Source: an uncultured Myxococcaceae bacterium (lineage in GTDB: Bacteria; Myxococcota_A; Polyangia; Polyangiales; Ga0077539). From it: a stretch of DNA of 60,945 nt. Below are positions 1 through 8,730 of this stretch, one piece after another. Location of the stretch: NCBI GenBank assembly GCA_945952225.1, contig CAMFHP010000040.1:1-60945 (forward strand), read 5' to 3'. Positions within the stretch are counted from its first letter, which is position 1, and every line of letters begins with the position of its first letter. Under the pieces are notes generated by a model. The model worked only from the letters and a program-made list of their open reading frames with translations, ran no database searches and was not told the DNA's origin. The position numbers and the translations under genes were made by a program.

Positions 1-3000
1 CTGTAGTCCGCCGCGCCGCCGACGCCGCCGGAAAACCCGCCGCCGCCGCCGCCGCCGCCGAAGTAGCCGCCGGCGCCGCCGCCGAAGCCGCCGCCCGTGC
101 TCGCCGTCGAGCCCGTGCCGCTGCCGCCCGACGAGCCCTGTCCGCCGCCGCCACCGGCGCATCCCGACGGACCGGAGGTCTGTCCGCCCGCGACGGTGGT
201 GCCGGTCTGTCCGCCCTGGCCGCAGGTGCACTGCATGGTGACCACGCCGCCCGCGCCGCCCGACAGGTCGATCGTGCCCGCGACGGTCACGTCACCGACG
301 GCGCGCAGGTCGAGCACGCCGCTGCCGCTCACGCGCACGGTCACGCCCGCGGGAATGTTGATCGTCGTGAAGTTGTGCACGCCCGGCGAGAGCGTGGTGT
401 TGGTCGTCGGGTTGAACGCGCCCTCGCTCGAGTCCGAGGGGAAGCGCGTGCAGAGGCCCGCCTGGCACGTGGTGCCCGTCGCGCAGACCGAGCCGCAGCC
501 GCCGCCACAACGCGTGCGCGTGTCGACCTCGCAGCCGTTGGCGGGGTTGCCGTCGCAGTCGGCGAAGTTCGTGAGGCACGCCACGAGCGAGCAGCGCGAG
601 GCCGAGCAGGTGCCCACGCCGTTCGCGTAGACACACGCGGTGCCGCACCCGCCGCAGTTGTTCGTGTCGTTGGTGAGGTCGCGGCAGGTGCCCGAGCAGT
701 TCGTGAGGCCCGCGCCGCACGAGACCACGCACGCGCCCGCGGAGCACACCTGACCCGACGCGCACACGCGGCCGCACGCACCGCAGTTGTTCGTGTCGGT
801 GTTGAGGTCGCGGCAGGTGCCCGAGCAGTTCGTCTGCCCGGTGGTGCACGAGACCACGCACGCGCCCGCGGAGCACACCTGGCCCGAGGCGCAGGTGCGG
901 CCGCAGGTTCCGCAGTTGGTGCGGTCGTTCACGAGGTCGCGGCAGACGCCCGAGCAGTTCGTGAGACCGACCGCGCAGGTGACGCCGCAGACGCCGCCGA
1001 TGCAGGCCGTGCCCGACGCGCACACGCGGCCGCACGCGCCGCAGTTGTTGTTGTCGGTGGTGAGGTCGCGGCAGGTGTCCGAGCAGTTCGTGAGGCCCGC
1101 GCCGCACGAGACCACGCACGCGCCCGCGGTGCAGACCTGGCCCGAGGGGCAGGCCACGCCGCAGCGGCCGCAGTTGTTGTTGTCGGTGCTGAGGTCGCGG
1201 CACGCGCCCGAGCAGGCCGTCTGGCCCGCGAGGCACGAGATCACGCACGCACCCGCGGTGCACACCTGACCCGACGGACACGCGGCGCCGCAGCGGCCGC
1301 AGTTGTTCGTGTCGGTGTTGAGGTCGCGGCACGTGCCCGAGCAGTTCGTGAGACCCGTGGAGCAGGTCACCGTGCAGGCGCCCGACACGCAGGTCGTGCC
1401 CGCGCCGCAGACGACGCCGCAGGCGCCGCAGTTCGCGTTGTCGTTCGAGAGCGTGCGGCACACGCCCGAGCAGTTGGTCGTGCCCGAGACGCAGCTCACG
1501 GCGCACACGCCCGCGGAGCACACCTGGCCCGAGGGACACAAGCGGCCGCAGGTTCCGCAGTTGGCGTTGTCGGTCGCGAGGTCGCGACACACGCCCGAGC
1601 AGGCCACGGAGCCCGTCGGACACGACACCTCGCATCGACCCGCCACGCAGCGGTTGCCCGCGGGACACGCGGTGCCGCAGCCGCCGCAGTTGTTCACGTC
1701 GGTCTGCAGGTCACGGCACGTGCCCGAGCAGTTGGTGAGCCCCGTCACGCACGAGACCACGCACGCGCCCGCGCGGCACACCTGACCCGACGCGCACACG
1801 CGGCCGCAACCGCCGCAGTTGCCGTTGTCGGTCGCGAGGTCGCGGCACGTGCCCGAGCAGTCGGTGAGCCCCGTCGCGCACGAGACCACGCACGCGCCGC
1901 GGGCGCACACCTGGCCCGACGGACACGAGGTTCCGCACGCGCCGCAGTTGTTGTTGTCGGTGGTGAGGTCGCGGCACACGCCGGTGCAATTCGTGAGGCC
2001 CGCGCCGCACGACACGGTGCACGCGCCCATCGAGCACACCTGGCCCGACGGGCACACGCGCCCGCACGCTCCGCAGTTCGCGAGGTCGGTGCTGAGGTCG
2101 CGGCACACGCCGGTGCAGTTGGTGAGACCCGCGCCGCACGACACGACGCACGCGCCGCGCGAGCACACCTGGCCCGACGGACACGCCGCGCCGCACGCGC
2201 CGCAGTGGTTGTTGTCGGTGGTGAGGTCGCGGCACACGCCCGAGCAGTTCGTGGTGCCCGCGAGGCAGCTCACGGTGCACGCGCCGCCGGAGCACACCTG
2301 GCCCGACGGACACGCGCGCCCGCACGCCCCGCAGTTCGCGAGGTCGGTGCTGAGGTCACGGCACACGCCGAGGCAGTTCGTGGTGCCTTCGAGGCAGCTC
2401 ACGGTGCACTCGCCGCGCGAGCACACGCGGCCCGACGGGCACACGTTGCCGCACGCGCCGCAGTTGAGGCGGTCGGTGTCGAGGTCGCGGCACACGCCCG
2501 AGCACGCGGTCTGCCCCGCGAGGCACGAGGTGATGCACGCGCCGCCCGCGCAGATCTGACCCGACGCGCAGGCCATGCCGCACGCGCCGCAGTTGAGGCG
2601 GTCGGTGCCGAGGTCGCGGCACACGCCCGAGCAGTTCATCGTGCCGGCGCCGCAGCTCACGGTGCACGCGCCACGCGAGCACACCTGGCCCGCGGGGCAC
2701 TCGTTGCCGCACGCGCCGCAGTGGTTGAGGTCCGTCGTGAGGTCGCGGCACACGCCCGAGCACGAGGTCAGCCCCGCGCCGCACGAGACCGTGCACATGC
2801 CGCGGGAGCACACCTGGCCCGAGGGACACGCCATGCCGCACGCGCCGCAGTTGTTGGTGTCCGTCGCGAGGTCGCGGCACACGCCCGCGCAGTTCGAAAG
2901 GCCTTCGAGGCAGCTCACCTGACACGACCCGCCGGAGCACACCTGACCCGAGGGGCAGGCGGTTCCGCACGCGCCGCAGTTGTTGCGATCGGTGTCGAGG

Positions 3001-4304
3001 TCGCGGCACACGCCCGCGCAGTTCGTCGTGCCCATCACGCACGACACCTGGCAGCGCCCCATCGAGCAGAGCTGGCCCGAGGGACACGCCATGCCGCACG
3101 CGCCGCAGTTGCTGTTGTCGGTGGTGAGGTCGCGGCACGTGCCCGCGCAGTTCGTCGTGCCCGCGCCGCAGCTCACCTGGCAACGTCCCATCGAGCAGAG
3201 CTGGCCCGAGGGGCAGCTCGTACCGCAGGTGCCACAGTTGGCGTTGTCGGTCTGCAGGTCGCGGCACGTGCCCGAGCAGTCCGAGAGGCCGCCGCCGCAC
3301 GAGACCTGACACATCCCGCGCGAGCACACCTGGCCCGGGGCGCAGCGCACGCCGCAGGCGCCGCAGTTCGAGTTGTCGTTCGCGAGGTCGCGGCACACGC
3401 CATCACACGCCGCGAGACCACCGCCGCACGTGACCTCGCAGCGACCCGCCACGCAGGCCTCGCCGGAGCCACACACGTTGCCGCAGGTGCCGCAGCCGTT
3501 GCGGTCGGTCTGCAGGTCGCGACACACGCCCATGCAGTTCGTGAAGCCCGCGCCGCACATCGTCGCGCACATGCCCCGCACGCAGAACTGCCCGAAGGGG
3601 CACGCGTTGTTGCAGGCGCCGCAGTGCTGGATGTTGTTCGTCGTGTCGACGCAGAGCTCCCCGCCGCCCATGGGCCCTGCGTCGGCGCCCGGCGTCGAGC
3701 ACGCGACCTGGAGCTCCGAGCAGCGGATGTGGCACGCGCCCGCCTGGCACGTGTATCCGTCGGCGCAGGTGTTCCCGCACGCGCCGCAGTTCGCGCGATC
3801 CGATTGGAGGTCGGCGCAGTAGCGCGCCCCGGTGCCGCCATCCATCGACGAGGCGCCGCCGCACTCCGTCGTGCTGCCCGTGCACATGAACGTGCACATG
3901 CCCCCGGCGCACACCTGATCGCGACCGCAGACGTTGCCGCAGGCACCGCAGTTGTTCCGGTCCGTCGCCACGGCGACGCAGGTGGGCGCGCCGCCGTCGT
4001 TGCCGCCGCAGAGCATTTCCGACGCGGTGCACTCGGGCACGCATGCGCCGTTCTGGCAGACGTTGCCCGCGCCGCACACGCGCCCGCAGGCGCCGCAGTT
4101 GTTGCGATCGGCGCGCGGCTCGACGCAGCGCCCGATGCAAGAAATCAAGGGCGACGGGCACGAGACCGCGGCGTCACGGCCGTCGGTCCCATCGCTCGTC
4201 GCGGCGTCGGTCGGAAGCCGACCGCCCACAACGCTGTTGCCGGTACAGCCCCCGAGCGCAAACAGCGCGGCGGCCACGGCGAAGAACTCCCTCCATCGGG
4301 TCAT
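1..4304 (-). CDS. Cys-rich tandem-repeat surface lipoprotein (partial, 3' end outside window)
   Basis: The minus-strand frame is open from ATG 4304 to the window edge (at least 1434 codons). The N-terminus is a lipoprotein signal with lipobox LGGC and lipidated Cys20. An Asp-rich spacer follows, then about 27 tandem units from Cys49 (nt 4160) to about nt 590. A typical unit is 43 residues with eight Cys, with sub-motifs CRDL, NNCGACG and PSGQVC, resembling Stig1-type repeats. Next come a CEVD segment, a Ser/Thr/Val-rich stretch like a parallel beta-helix and a very Gly-rich region. Family knowledge suggests a disulfide-bonded, outward-facing envelope protein; the function is unknown. The start is the ATG just before the signal peptide, with an AAAGGA about 12 nt upstream and an in-frame GTG at 4313 as alternative. 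High confidence in the gene, low in any role. Confidence 0.88.
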   Translation of the reverse strand, partial: MTRWREFFAVAAALFALGGCTGNSVVGGRLPTDAATSDGTDGRDAAVSCPSPLISCIGRCVEPRADRNNCGACGRVCGAGNVCQNGACVPECTASEMLCGGNDGGAPTCVAVATDRNNCGACGNVCGRDQVCAGGMCTFMCTGSTTECGGASSMDGGTGARYCADLQSDRANCGACGNTCADGYTCQAGACHIRCSELQVACSTPGADAGPMGGGELCVDTTNNIQHCGACNNACPFGQFCVRGMCATMCGAGFTNCMGVCRDLQTDRNGCGTCGNVCGSGEACVAGRCEVTCGGGLAACDGVCRDLANDNSNCGACGVRCAPGQVCSRGMCQVSCGGGLSDCSGTCRDLQTDNANCGTCGTSCPSGQLCSMGRCQVSCGAGTTNCAGTCRDLTTDNSNCGACGMACPSGQLCSMGRCQVSCVMGTTNCAGVCRDLDTDRNNCGACGTACPSGQVCSGGSCQVSCLEGLSNCAGVCRDLATDTNNCGACGMACPSGQVCSRGMCTVSCGAGLTSCSGVCRDLTTDLNHCGACGNECPAGQVCSRGACTVSCGAGTMNCSGVCRDLGTDRLNCGACGMACASGQICAGGACITSCLAGQTACSGVCRDLDTDRLNCGACGNVCPSGRVCSRGECTVSCLEGTTNCLGVCRDLSTDLANCGACGRACPSGQVCSGGACTVSCLAGTTNCSGVCRDLTTDNNHCGACGAACPSGQVCSRGACVVSCGAGLTNCTGVCRDLSTDLANCGACGRVCPSGQVCSMGACTVSCGAGLTNCTGVCRDLTTDNNNCGACGTSCPSGQVCARGACVVSCATGLTDCSGTCRDLATDNGNCGGCGRVCASGQVCRAGACVVSCVTGLTNCSGTCRDLQTDVNNCGGCGTACPAGNRCVAGRCEVSCPTGSVACSGVCRDLATDNANCGTCGRLCPSGQVCSAGVCAVSCVSGTTNCSGVCRTLSNDNANCGACGVVCGAGTTCVSGACTVTCSTGLTNCSGTCRDLNTDTNNCGRCGAACPSGQVCTAGACVISCLAGQTACSGACRDLSTDNNNCGRCGVACPSGQVCTAGACVVSCGAGLTNCSDTCRDLTTDNNNCGACGRVCASGTACIGGVCGVTCAVGLTNCSGVCRDLVNDRTNCGTCGRTCASGQVCSAGACVVSCTTGQTNCSGTCRDLNTDTNNCGACGRVCASGQVCSAGACVVSCGAGLTNCSGTCRDLTNDTNNCGGCGTACVYANGVGTCSASRCSLVACLTNFADCDGNPANGCEVDTRTRCGGGCGSVCATGTTCQAGLCTRFPSDSSEGAFNPTTNTTLSPGVHNFTTINIPAGVTVRVSGSGVLDLRAVGDVTVAGTIDLSGGAGGVVTMQCTCGQGGQTGTTVAGGQTSGPSGCAGGGGGQGSSGGSGTGSTASTGGGFGGGAGGYFGGGGGGGGFSGGVGGAADY
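590..4160 (-). repeat. Tandem 129-bp (43-codon) Cys-rich repeat array, about 27 units
   Basis: Direct in-frame tandem repeats encode the 8-Cys units of the lipoprotein. The first four units (next to the signal peptide) are longer and divergent; units 5 to 26 are nearly uniform at 43 codons; the last is degenerate. From the first Cys of unit 1 (nt 4160) to the first Cys of unit 27 (nt 719) is 1147 codons, so 26 units averaging 44 codons. Because the period is a multiple of three, several antisense frames also stay open over kilobases. Confidence 0.9.
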
Positions 4305-4375
4305 CGCATTCACGAGTCCTTTCAAAATCGAGCCTATCCCCGAGCCGACGAGCCTTGAACGTGCATCCCATCGTC

Positions 4376-4414
4376 TGCCTGTATTTTTCGACCCATCCTG
4401 GGCCTCGACAGGCA
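4376..4414. promoter_or_regulatory. Inverted repeat upstream of the Cys-rich lipoprotein gene
   Basis: TGCCTGT (4376-4382) and ACAGGCA (4408-4414) form a 7-bp inverted repeat around 25 bp that hold a run of five T and a small CCC/GGG inverted repeat. It lies 72 bp upstream of the lipoprotein start, in the 220-bp gap below the cyclophilin gene. It could be an operator or part of the promoter. No clear -35/-10 pair was recognised. Confidence 0.3.
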
Positions 4415-4524
4415 TGAATCACGGGTTTTCAAGGGCCGAGCGCGCAACGGCGCACGCACGTCACCTGCGCGTCACTTGACAGCGCGGCGCCGATGACGGG
4501 TGAACGAGCGTGCCTGGGGCTGGA

Positions 4525-5574
4525 TCAGGCGCCGGGGCGGGCGCCGCGGCGGATGTCGACGCGCACGATGAAGACCGGGCGTCCGGGGCGGTCGGTGGCA
4601 TCGCGGTCGACGCGGGCGATGCGACCCACGAGGTCCGTGGGGGTGCAGCGGCCGAAGATCGAGTAGGTGCCGTCGAGGTGGGGCTTGGCGGTCTCGGTGA
4701 TGAAGAACTGGGCGCCGCCCGTGTTGGCCCCGTGGTTCGCCATGCAGAGCAGGCCCGCCGTGTCGTGGGGGCGCACGTTCTCGTCGGCGATCTCGTAGCC
4801 GGGGTCGCCGCGCCCCGAGCGGAGGATGTCGCCGCCCTGGATCATGAAGTCGGGGATCACGCGGTGGAACAGCGAGCCATTGTAGAAGGGCCGCTTCGCC
4901 CACTCGCCGGCGACGGGATCCCAGAACTCGCGCGTGCCGCGGGCGAGGCCCACGAAGTTCGCGACGGTGTTGGGCGCCTGCTGCGCGAGGAGCTCGCAGT
5001 CGAACGTTCCCATCGACGTGACGATGTCGGCGTGGAGCGCGCCCTCGCCCGCGAGGCCCTCGGTGGCCTGATCGAGCGTGAAGCGACCGCCGCGCGGATC
5101 GGGGCTCGTGGGCTCCGGGTGTGCGGGATTGACCGGCGACGGATCGAGCCCCGCGGTGTCGGGCGCGTTGGGCGCAGGAGCGCCCGCATCGGCGGCGGGC
5201 GTGGGCGCAGCGGGCGTGGGCGCTGCGGGCGCGGCATCGGCGGAGGGCGCACCGGCATCGGCACCGGCCTCGGCGACGGCCCCCTCGGGGCGCGGCGGCG
5301 GACGGAACCGTTCGAACAGCGCCCACCCGAGGAGCACCGCGAGGATGCCCGGCACGACGATGTTCGCGTTGGCGTACCAGGCGCGCGGCGTCGAGGGATC
5401 CTCCGGGGCCTCGATCTCGTCGTCGTCTTCGTCAACCTCGACGGGACGCGGCGAGGCGACAGGGCGGCGCGCAGCGGGCGACGCGGTGGGTCGCGGCCGG
5501 GCGGCGCGGGGCGCCTCGGGCTGCGGGCTTCGGTCACGCGAACGCGCGTCTCGAACGTCACGCTTTCTGGTCAT
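4525..5574 (-). CDS. Membrane-anchored cyclophilin-type peptidyl-prolyl cis-trans isomerase
   Basis: A 349-residue protein predicted to catalyse cis-trans isomerisation of X-Pro bonds outside the cytoplasm. Residues 1-70 are a basic/acidic cytoplasmic tail, 71-88 a single membrane segment, 91-160 an Ala/Pro-rich linker, and 182-343 the cyclophilin domain. Visible family motifs are FHRVIPDFMIQGGD at 236-249, QFFIT at 289-293 and LDGTYSIFG at 300-308. The position of the CypA Trp is not Trp, as in many bacterial cyclophilins. ATG 5574 was chosen because the frame further upstream is low-complexity and an AAGGAG lies about 16 nt before this ATG. The gene follows the BtuF-like gene by 74 bp on the same strand. 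Assignment of the domain is firm; the client proteins are unknown. Confidence 0.9.
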   Translation of the reverse strand: MTRKRDVRDARSRDRSPQPEAPRAARPRPTASPAARRPVASPRPVEVDEDDDEIEAPEDPSTPRAWYANANIVVPGILAVLLGWALFERFRPPPRPEGAVAEAGADAGAPSADAAPAAPTPAAPTPAADAGAPAPNAPDTAGLDPSPVNPAHPEPTSPDPRGGRFTLDQATEGLAGEGALHADIVTSMGTFDCELLAQQAPNTVANFVGLARGTREFWDPVAGEWAKRPFYNGSLFHRVIPDFMIQGGDILRSGRGDPGYEIADENVRPHDTAGLLCMANHGANTGGAQFFITETAKPHLDGTYSIFGRCTPTDLVGRIARVDRDATDRPGRPVFIVRVDIRRGARPGA

Positions 5575-5648
5575 GGCGCTGTGCTCGTGGCTCCTTCGGG
5601 GCCGCGTAGGTACCGCAGAAGCGCGGCCCGGCGCCAGTACGACAGCGG

Positions 5649-6524
5649 CTACGCGAGCCAGCGCGCCACGCGGGCGATGCCCGTCGCGAGGCGGGGCGAG
5701 TACCAGCTCAGGTCCTTGCCGTCGATGCGATGCACACGCCCGTCGCGCGCCGCGGGAATGGGCAGCGCCCGGAACACCTCGGCGTCGGCCTCGCTGAACG
5801 GGTGCGGCTCGTCGGGCAGGATCACCACCTCGGGCTGCAACGCCACCACCTCGTCGAAGGTCACCCGCGGATACCGCACGTCGCGCTCGCCCACACGCGC
5901 CGCGCTCCACGGCGTCGCACCGGCGATGTCGGCTGCGAGCGGATAGCGCCGCGTGCGATCGGCAAACACGTTCGCGCCGCCCGCCAGATCGAGCACATCG
6001 GAGATGAAGGTCTCGCCGTGGATGGTCATCAGCGGATCCATCCAGATCGGGCAGAAGACCCTTCGCGGGGTGCGCTGTGCACGCGCGCGCTCGGCCTCGC
6101 CCACAGCCGCGTCGAGCGCGTCGATCACCTTCGCGGCAGCCTCGCCGGGCGCGACCATCGCGGCGAGGTCGCGCATCAGCGTCACCGCATCGTTCACGGT
6201 CTTCGGAAAGCTCAGGTGCACGGTCACACCGCGCGCGACGAGCCCGCGGTAGAGGGCCTCGGTGTTCTCCTCCTGGTTCAGGAGCACGAGGTCCGGCGCG
6301 CACGCGACGATGGCGTCGAGGCGCGCGTCCTTGGTGCCGCCCACGCGCGGAATCGACGCGACCCCCTCGTGCGGCTCGACGCAGTAGTCCGTGCGTCCCA
6401 CCACACGGTCGCCCACGCCGAGCATGAACAGCGCTTCCGTCTCCGAAGGCACGAGCGAGACGACCCGACGCGCAGGCGCGTGGAGCTCCGTGCGCGTGCC
6501 CTTCGCGCCCTCGACGACGATCAT
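5649..6524 (-). CDS. BtuF-like cobalamin/metal-chelate binding protein (helical-backbone metal receptor fold)
   Basis: A 291-residue protein of the periplasmic binding protein type that holds cobalamin, haem or siderophores (PF01497-like). The signature opening RRVVSLVPSETEALFMLG lies around residues 19-36, followed by the usual VGRTDYC and PDLVLLNQEE segments. No signal peptide or lipobox is visible, so unlike true BtuF it may stay cytoplasmic; such soluble relatives occur without transporter genes. No BtuCD permease or ATPase is nearby. The ATG overlaps the patatin stop codon by 4 nt (ATGA, 6521-6524), so translation is probably coupled. The ligand cannot be read from sequence. Confidence 0.8.
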   Translation of the reverse strand: MIVVEGAKGTRTELHAPARRVVSLVPSETEALFMLGVGDRVVGRTDYCVEPHEGVASIPRVGGTKDARLDAIVACAPDLVLLNQEENTEALYRGLVARGVTVHLSFPKTVNDAVTLMRDLAAMVAPGEAAAKVIDALDAAVGEAERARAQRTPRRVFCPIWMDPLMTIHGETFISDVLDLAGGANVFADRTRRYPLAADIAGATPWSAARVGERDVRYPRVTFDEVVALQPEVVILPDEPHPFSEADAEVFRALPIPAARDGRVHRIDGKDLSWYSPRLATGIARVARWLA

Positions 6525-8017
6525 ACGACGGCCTGGAGTCCGTCGGCGTAGGGGTCTGCGCCGGGCGTCTGCACGGGCTCTTGAAGGCGCACGCCGTGGC
6601 GCGCGAAATCGCGCTGGAGTCGCGGGAGCATCGCGCGGAGCTTGCGCACGGTGCTGTCGTACGCGAGCTGCTCGATCTCCTCGCGGTAGAGGAACTTCAT
6701 CGGCGACCCCGACAACACACGCATCTCCTCGGACTCGGGCTTGAAGAGATGGAAGGCCACGTTGGGGAACATCTCCGCGATGGTCACCGCGGCCTTGTCG
6801 AAGCGCCCGTTGATGAGCGCCTTGAGGCCCTGCATCGCGCCGAAGAGCCCGCCGCGCGCGTGCACGTATCCCGGCTGCGCCGAGTGGATGGGCACCAGGG
6901 GGTCGACGAGCAGGCAGAGCGACGCGCCGTGACGAACGGCCACACGCATGTTCGTGGTGCGGGTGAACGCGCCGTCGATGTACCAACGCCCACCGATGCG
7001 CTCGGGGGTGTAGAACGGCGCGAGGGCGCACGACGCGCGAATGGCCTTGTGGATGGGCACATCGGTCCATCCGGGCTCGCCGAAGACCACGGCCTCGGCG
7101 GTGTCCTGGTCCGTGGCGCCGACGAAGAGCGGACGCCGCGTCTCTTCGAAGCTGTCGCTCATGCCCGGCCCGTTGAGCACGCGCTGGAGGTACGCGCGCA
7201 GACGGTCTCCCGCGAAGGCCCCCGACGGGATCGCGCGATACAGCGCCGAGAGCGGATTGCGCGCATCTCCCTGCCCGACGAGCGAGCGTGAGAAGCCCCA
7301 CACGCGCCGCGCGTACTCGCCCACGTTCACATCGAAGAGGTCGGCGCGCGTGATCCGCGGAATGCGATCGGTGCCGCGGCGCAGCCCGTCGGCGATCTCG
7401 TCGGGCGAGACCCCGTTGGCCATGAACGACGAGAGGATGCTCCCCGCGCTGATGCCGAAGAACAGGTCGAGGTCGACGACGCGGCGATCGAGCATGAAGC
7501 GGTCGAGCGCGCGCAGCACCCCCACCTCGTAGAGCAGCCCCTCGATGCCGCCGCCCGCGAGGCACAGCGCGATGCGTCCGCGCCCGCGCGTCGCCACGAG
7601 GCCGCGAAGCTGCGTGAGCACCGCGTCGTGGTCATCGCCCGCGAGCGGTGGGAGCACGCGGTGACGCCCCGCCTCGTAGGCGATGCGCGCCCCGACGCTG
7701 TCGCCGTCGACGAGCACCAGCGTGCGCTCGCGCGGGCCGAGACCGTGCGATTCGGCCAGGGGAAAGAGTCGTTCGAGCATCGCGAGGGCGTCGGAGCTCG
7801 GCACGCCCGTGGCGACGCGCGCATCGACCACCACCACATCGATGGGACGCGCGGTCAGCCATCGCAGCGCGCGCGACGGGTCACGTTCGAGGATGAACTC
7901 CAGCGGTTCGTCGTGGCCCGGTTGTGTGAGCTGAACCTCGCCGTCTCCCACCTTGCGCGCGGTGCCGAGCGCGAGAAGGGGGCCGAGCGACGTACCGACG
8001 TACAAGATCGAGTGCAT
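6521..8017 (-). CDS. Patatin-like phospholipase with N-terminal receiver-like domain
   Basis: A 498-residue predicted lipid acyl hydrolase. The patatin core spans about 148-400: oxyanion loop GGGIEG at 155-160, nucleophile elbow GISAGS with Ser190, and catalytic Asp348 in DGA. All catalytic residues are present. Residues 1-140 look like a response-regulator-type alpha/beta domain: a beta strand at the start, VVVVDAR near 61-67 in the phospho-acceptor position, and VLVDGD near 101-106. It lacks an obvious acidic pocket, so it may be a pseudo-receiver (inference). There is no signal peptide. It is the first gene of a unit with the BtuF-like gene and is divergent from the small gene at 8206. Confidence 0.88.
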   Translation of the reverse strand: MHSILYVGTSLGPLLALGTARKVGDGEVQLTQPGHDEPLEFILERDPSRALRWLTARPIDVVVVDARVATGVPSSDALAMLERLFPLAESHGLGPRERTLVLVDGDSVGARIAYEAGRHRVLPPLAGDDHDAVLTQLRGLVATRGRGRIALCLAGGGIEGLLYEVGVLRALDRFMLDRRVVDLDLFFGISAGSILSSFMANGVSPDEIADGLRRGTDRIPRITRADLFDVNVGEYARRVWGFSRSLVGQGDARNPLSALYRAIPSGAFAGDRLRAYLQRVLNGPGMSDSFEETRRPLFVGATDQDTAEAVVFGEPGWTDVPIHKAIRASCALAPFYTPERIGGRWYIDGAFTRTTNMRVAVRHGASLCLLVDPLVPIHSAQPGYVHARGGLFGAMQGLKALINGRFDKAAVTIAEMFPNVAFHLFKPESEEMRVLSGSPMKFLYREEIEQLAYDSTVRKLRAMLPRLQRDFARHGVRLQEPVQTPGADPYADGLQAVV

Positions 8018-8205
8018 AAGGTCGGAGGGGGCGCGAGGCGGAGGAAGAAGACTGTTCGCCTTGGAGCGCCGCGCGGAGCCTACCTTCTTGCGAAAAGCCG
8101 CGGCAAGCGCGTGTACGAGGCGAACACACGCACGAGAAATGGGCTCCCACGACGCGCGATGGACCGTGGTAAGGTCGCGGCCCGCTCCGCCGCCGAAGGT
8201 GACCG

Positions 8206-8628
8206 TTGATCGACGTGAAGGATCTCAAGCGCGGCCTCGTGGCCGAGGGCCTCGAAGTGTTCCGCACCCGCGGAGACGAGGTGCACCTCGCCGAGCGCCA
8301 GAACGTGCAGCTCATGGAGGCCGGCGTGCGCGTCCGTGCCGGCGCCTCGCCGCGCGTCACCGTGGTGGTGCGGGCCCAACGCAACGACGCGCCGGCTCTC
8401 TCTGCCGAGGCCATCTACGATGCCGTGCGCGCCCGCTGCGGTGCGCTGCGCGATGCGGGCTTCACCGAGACCGCGTGCAACGCGCGTGAGATTCGCTCGG
8501 TGAGCGACCACGACCAGCTGCTCGACACGTGGTTCGAAGTCACGTGGGAGCGCGAGGTTTCGTCGCTCTCCGAGGCCGTCGCCGAAGCGCGCCGCGCCAT
8601 CACGTGCGAGCGCTACATCGTGCCCTGA
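8206..8628 (+). CDS. Conserved-looking hypothetical protein, 140 aa
   Basis: I do not recognise the family. The protein is soluble with balanced composition and strongly G/C-biased third codon positions on the plus strand, which favours this strand over the open antisense frames. It starts at TTG 8206, preceded by a GAAGGTGA-like ribosome-binding site. It contains an alternating strand/helix pattern with a VTVVVRAQ strand near residues 51-58. A TAAGGT element at 8170-8175 is a possible -10 box. It is divergent from the patatin gene and convergent with the next gene. Confidence 0.65.
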   Translation: MIDVKDLKRGLVAEGLEVFRTRGDEVHLAERQNVQLMEAGVRVRAGASPRVTVVVRAQRNDAPALSAEAIYDAVRARCGALRDAGFTETACNAREIRSVSDHDQLLDTWFEVTWEREVSSLSEAVAEARRAITCERYIVP

Positions 8629-8693
8629 GCGGCGCCGAACCTTTCGCCGAGCCCCTCCCCCGACCACGCTCCACCCGACACCGCGCGCGACCG

Positions 8694-8724
8694 CGAAGAC
8701 CGCGCGCAGCGTCGGAGGTCTTCG
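8694..8724. terminator. Possible bidirectional terminator hairpin between convergent genes
   Basis: CGAAGACC (8694-8701) and GGTCTTCG (8717-8724) are perfect 8-bp inverted arms separated by 15 nt, located between the stops at 8628 (+) and 8731 (-). There is no T-run on either side, so if it terminates it does so without a canonical U-tract. Confidence 0.4.
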
Positions 8725-8730
8725 TGTGCG

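Noticed and set aside
292-3396. Several long minus-strand frames in the repeat region rich in Arg, Leu and Pro
   Set aside because: They are other frames of the same repeats; the frame with the lipobox and regular Cys spacing is continuous through all of them.
590-4160. Repeat array considered as CRISPR or satellite DNA
   Set aside because: Units are 129 bp, contiguous, without spacers, and coding in one frame with conserved Cys codons.
590-4160. Repeat protein considered as a tryptophan synthase alpha chain, a label sometimes attached to such Cys-rich proteins
   Set aside because: There is no TIM-barrel sequence; the lipobox and 8-Cys units fit a surface lipoprotein.
375-4358. Stop-free plus-strand frame of 1327 codons opposite the Cys-rich lipoprotein gene
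   Set aside because: It is Ala/Arg/Val/His-rich with no signal or domain, and stays open only because the opposite gene is a GC-rich repeat with a period divisible by three.
8080-8667. Minus-strand open frame opposite the 140-aa gene
   Set aside because: Composition is Arg/Ala/His-heavy and its codon bias is that of an antisense frame; the plus frame has a ribosome-binding site and balanced composition.
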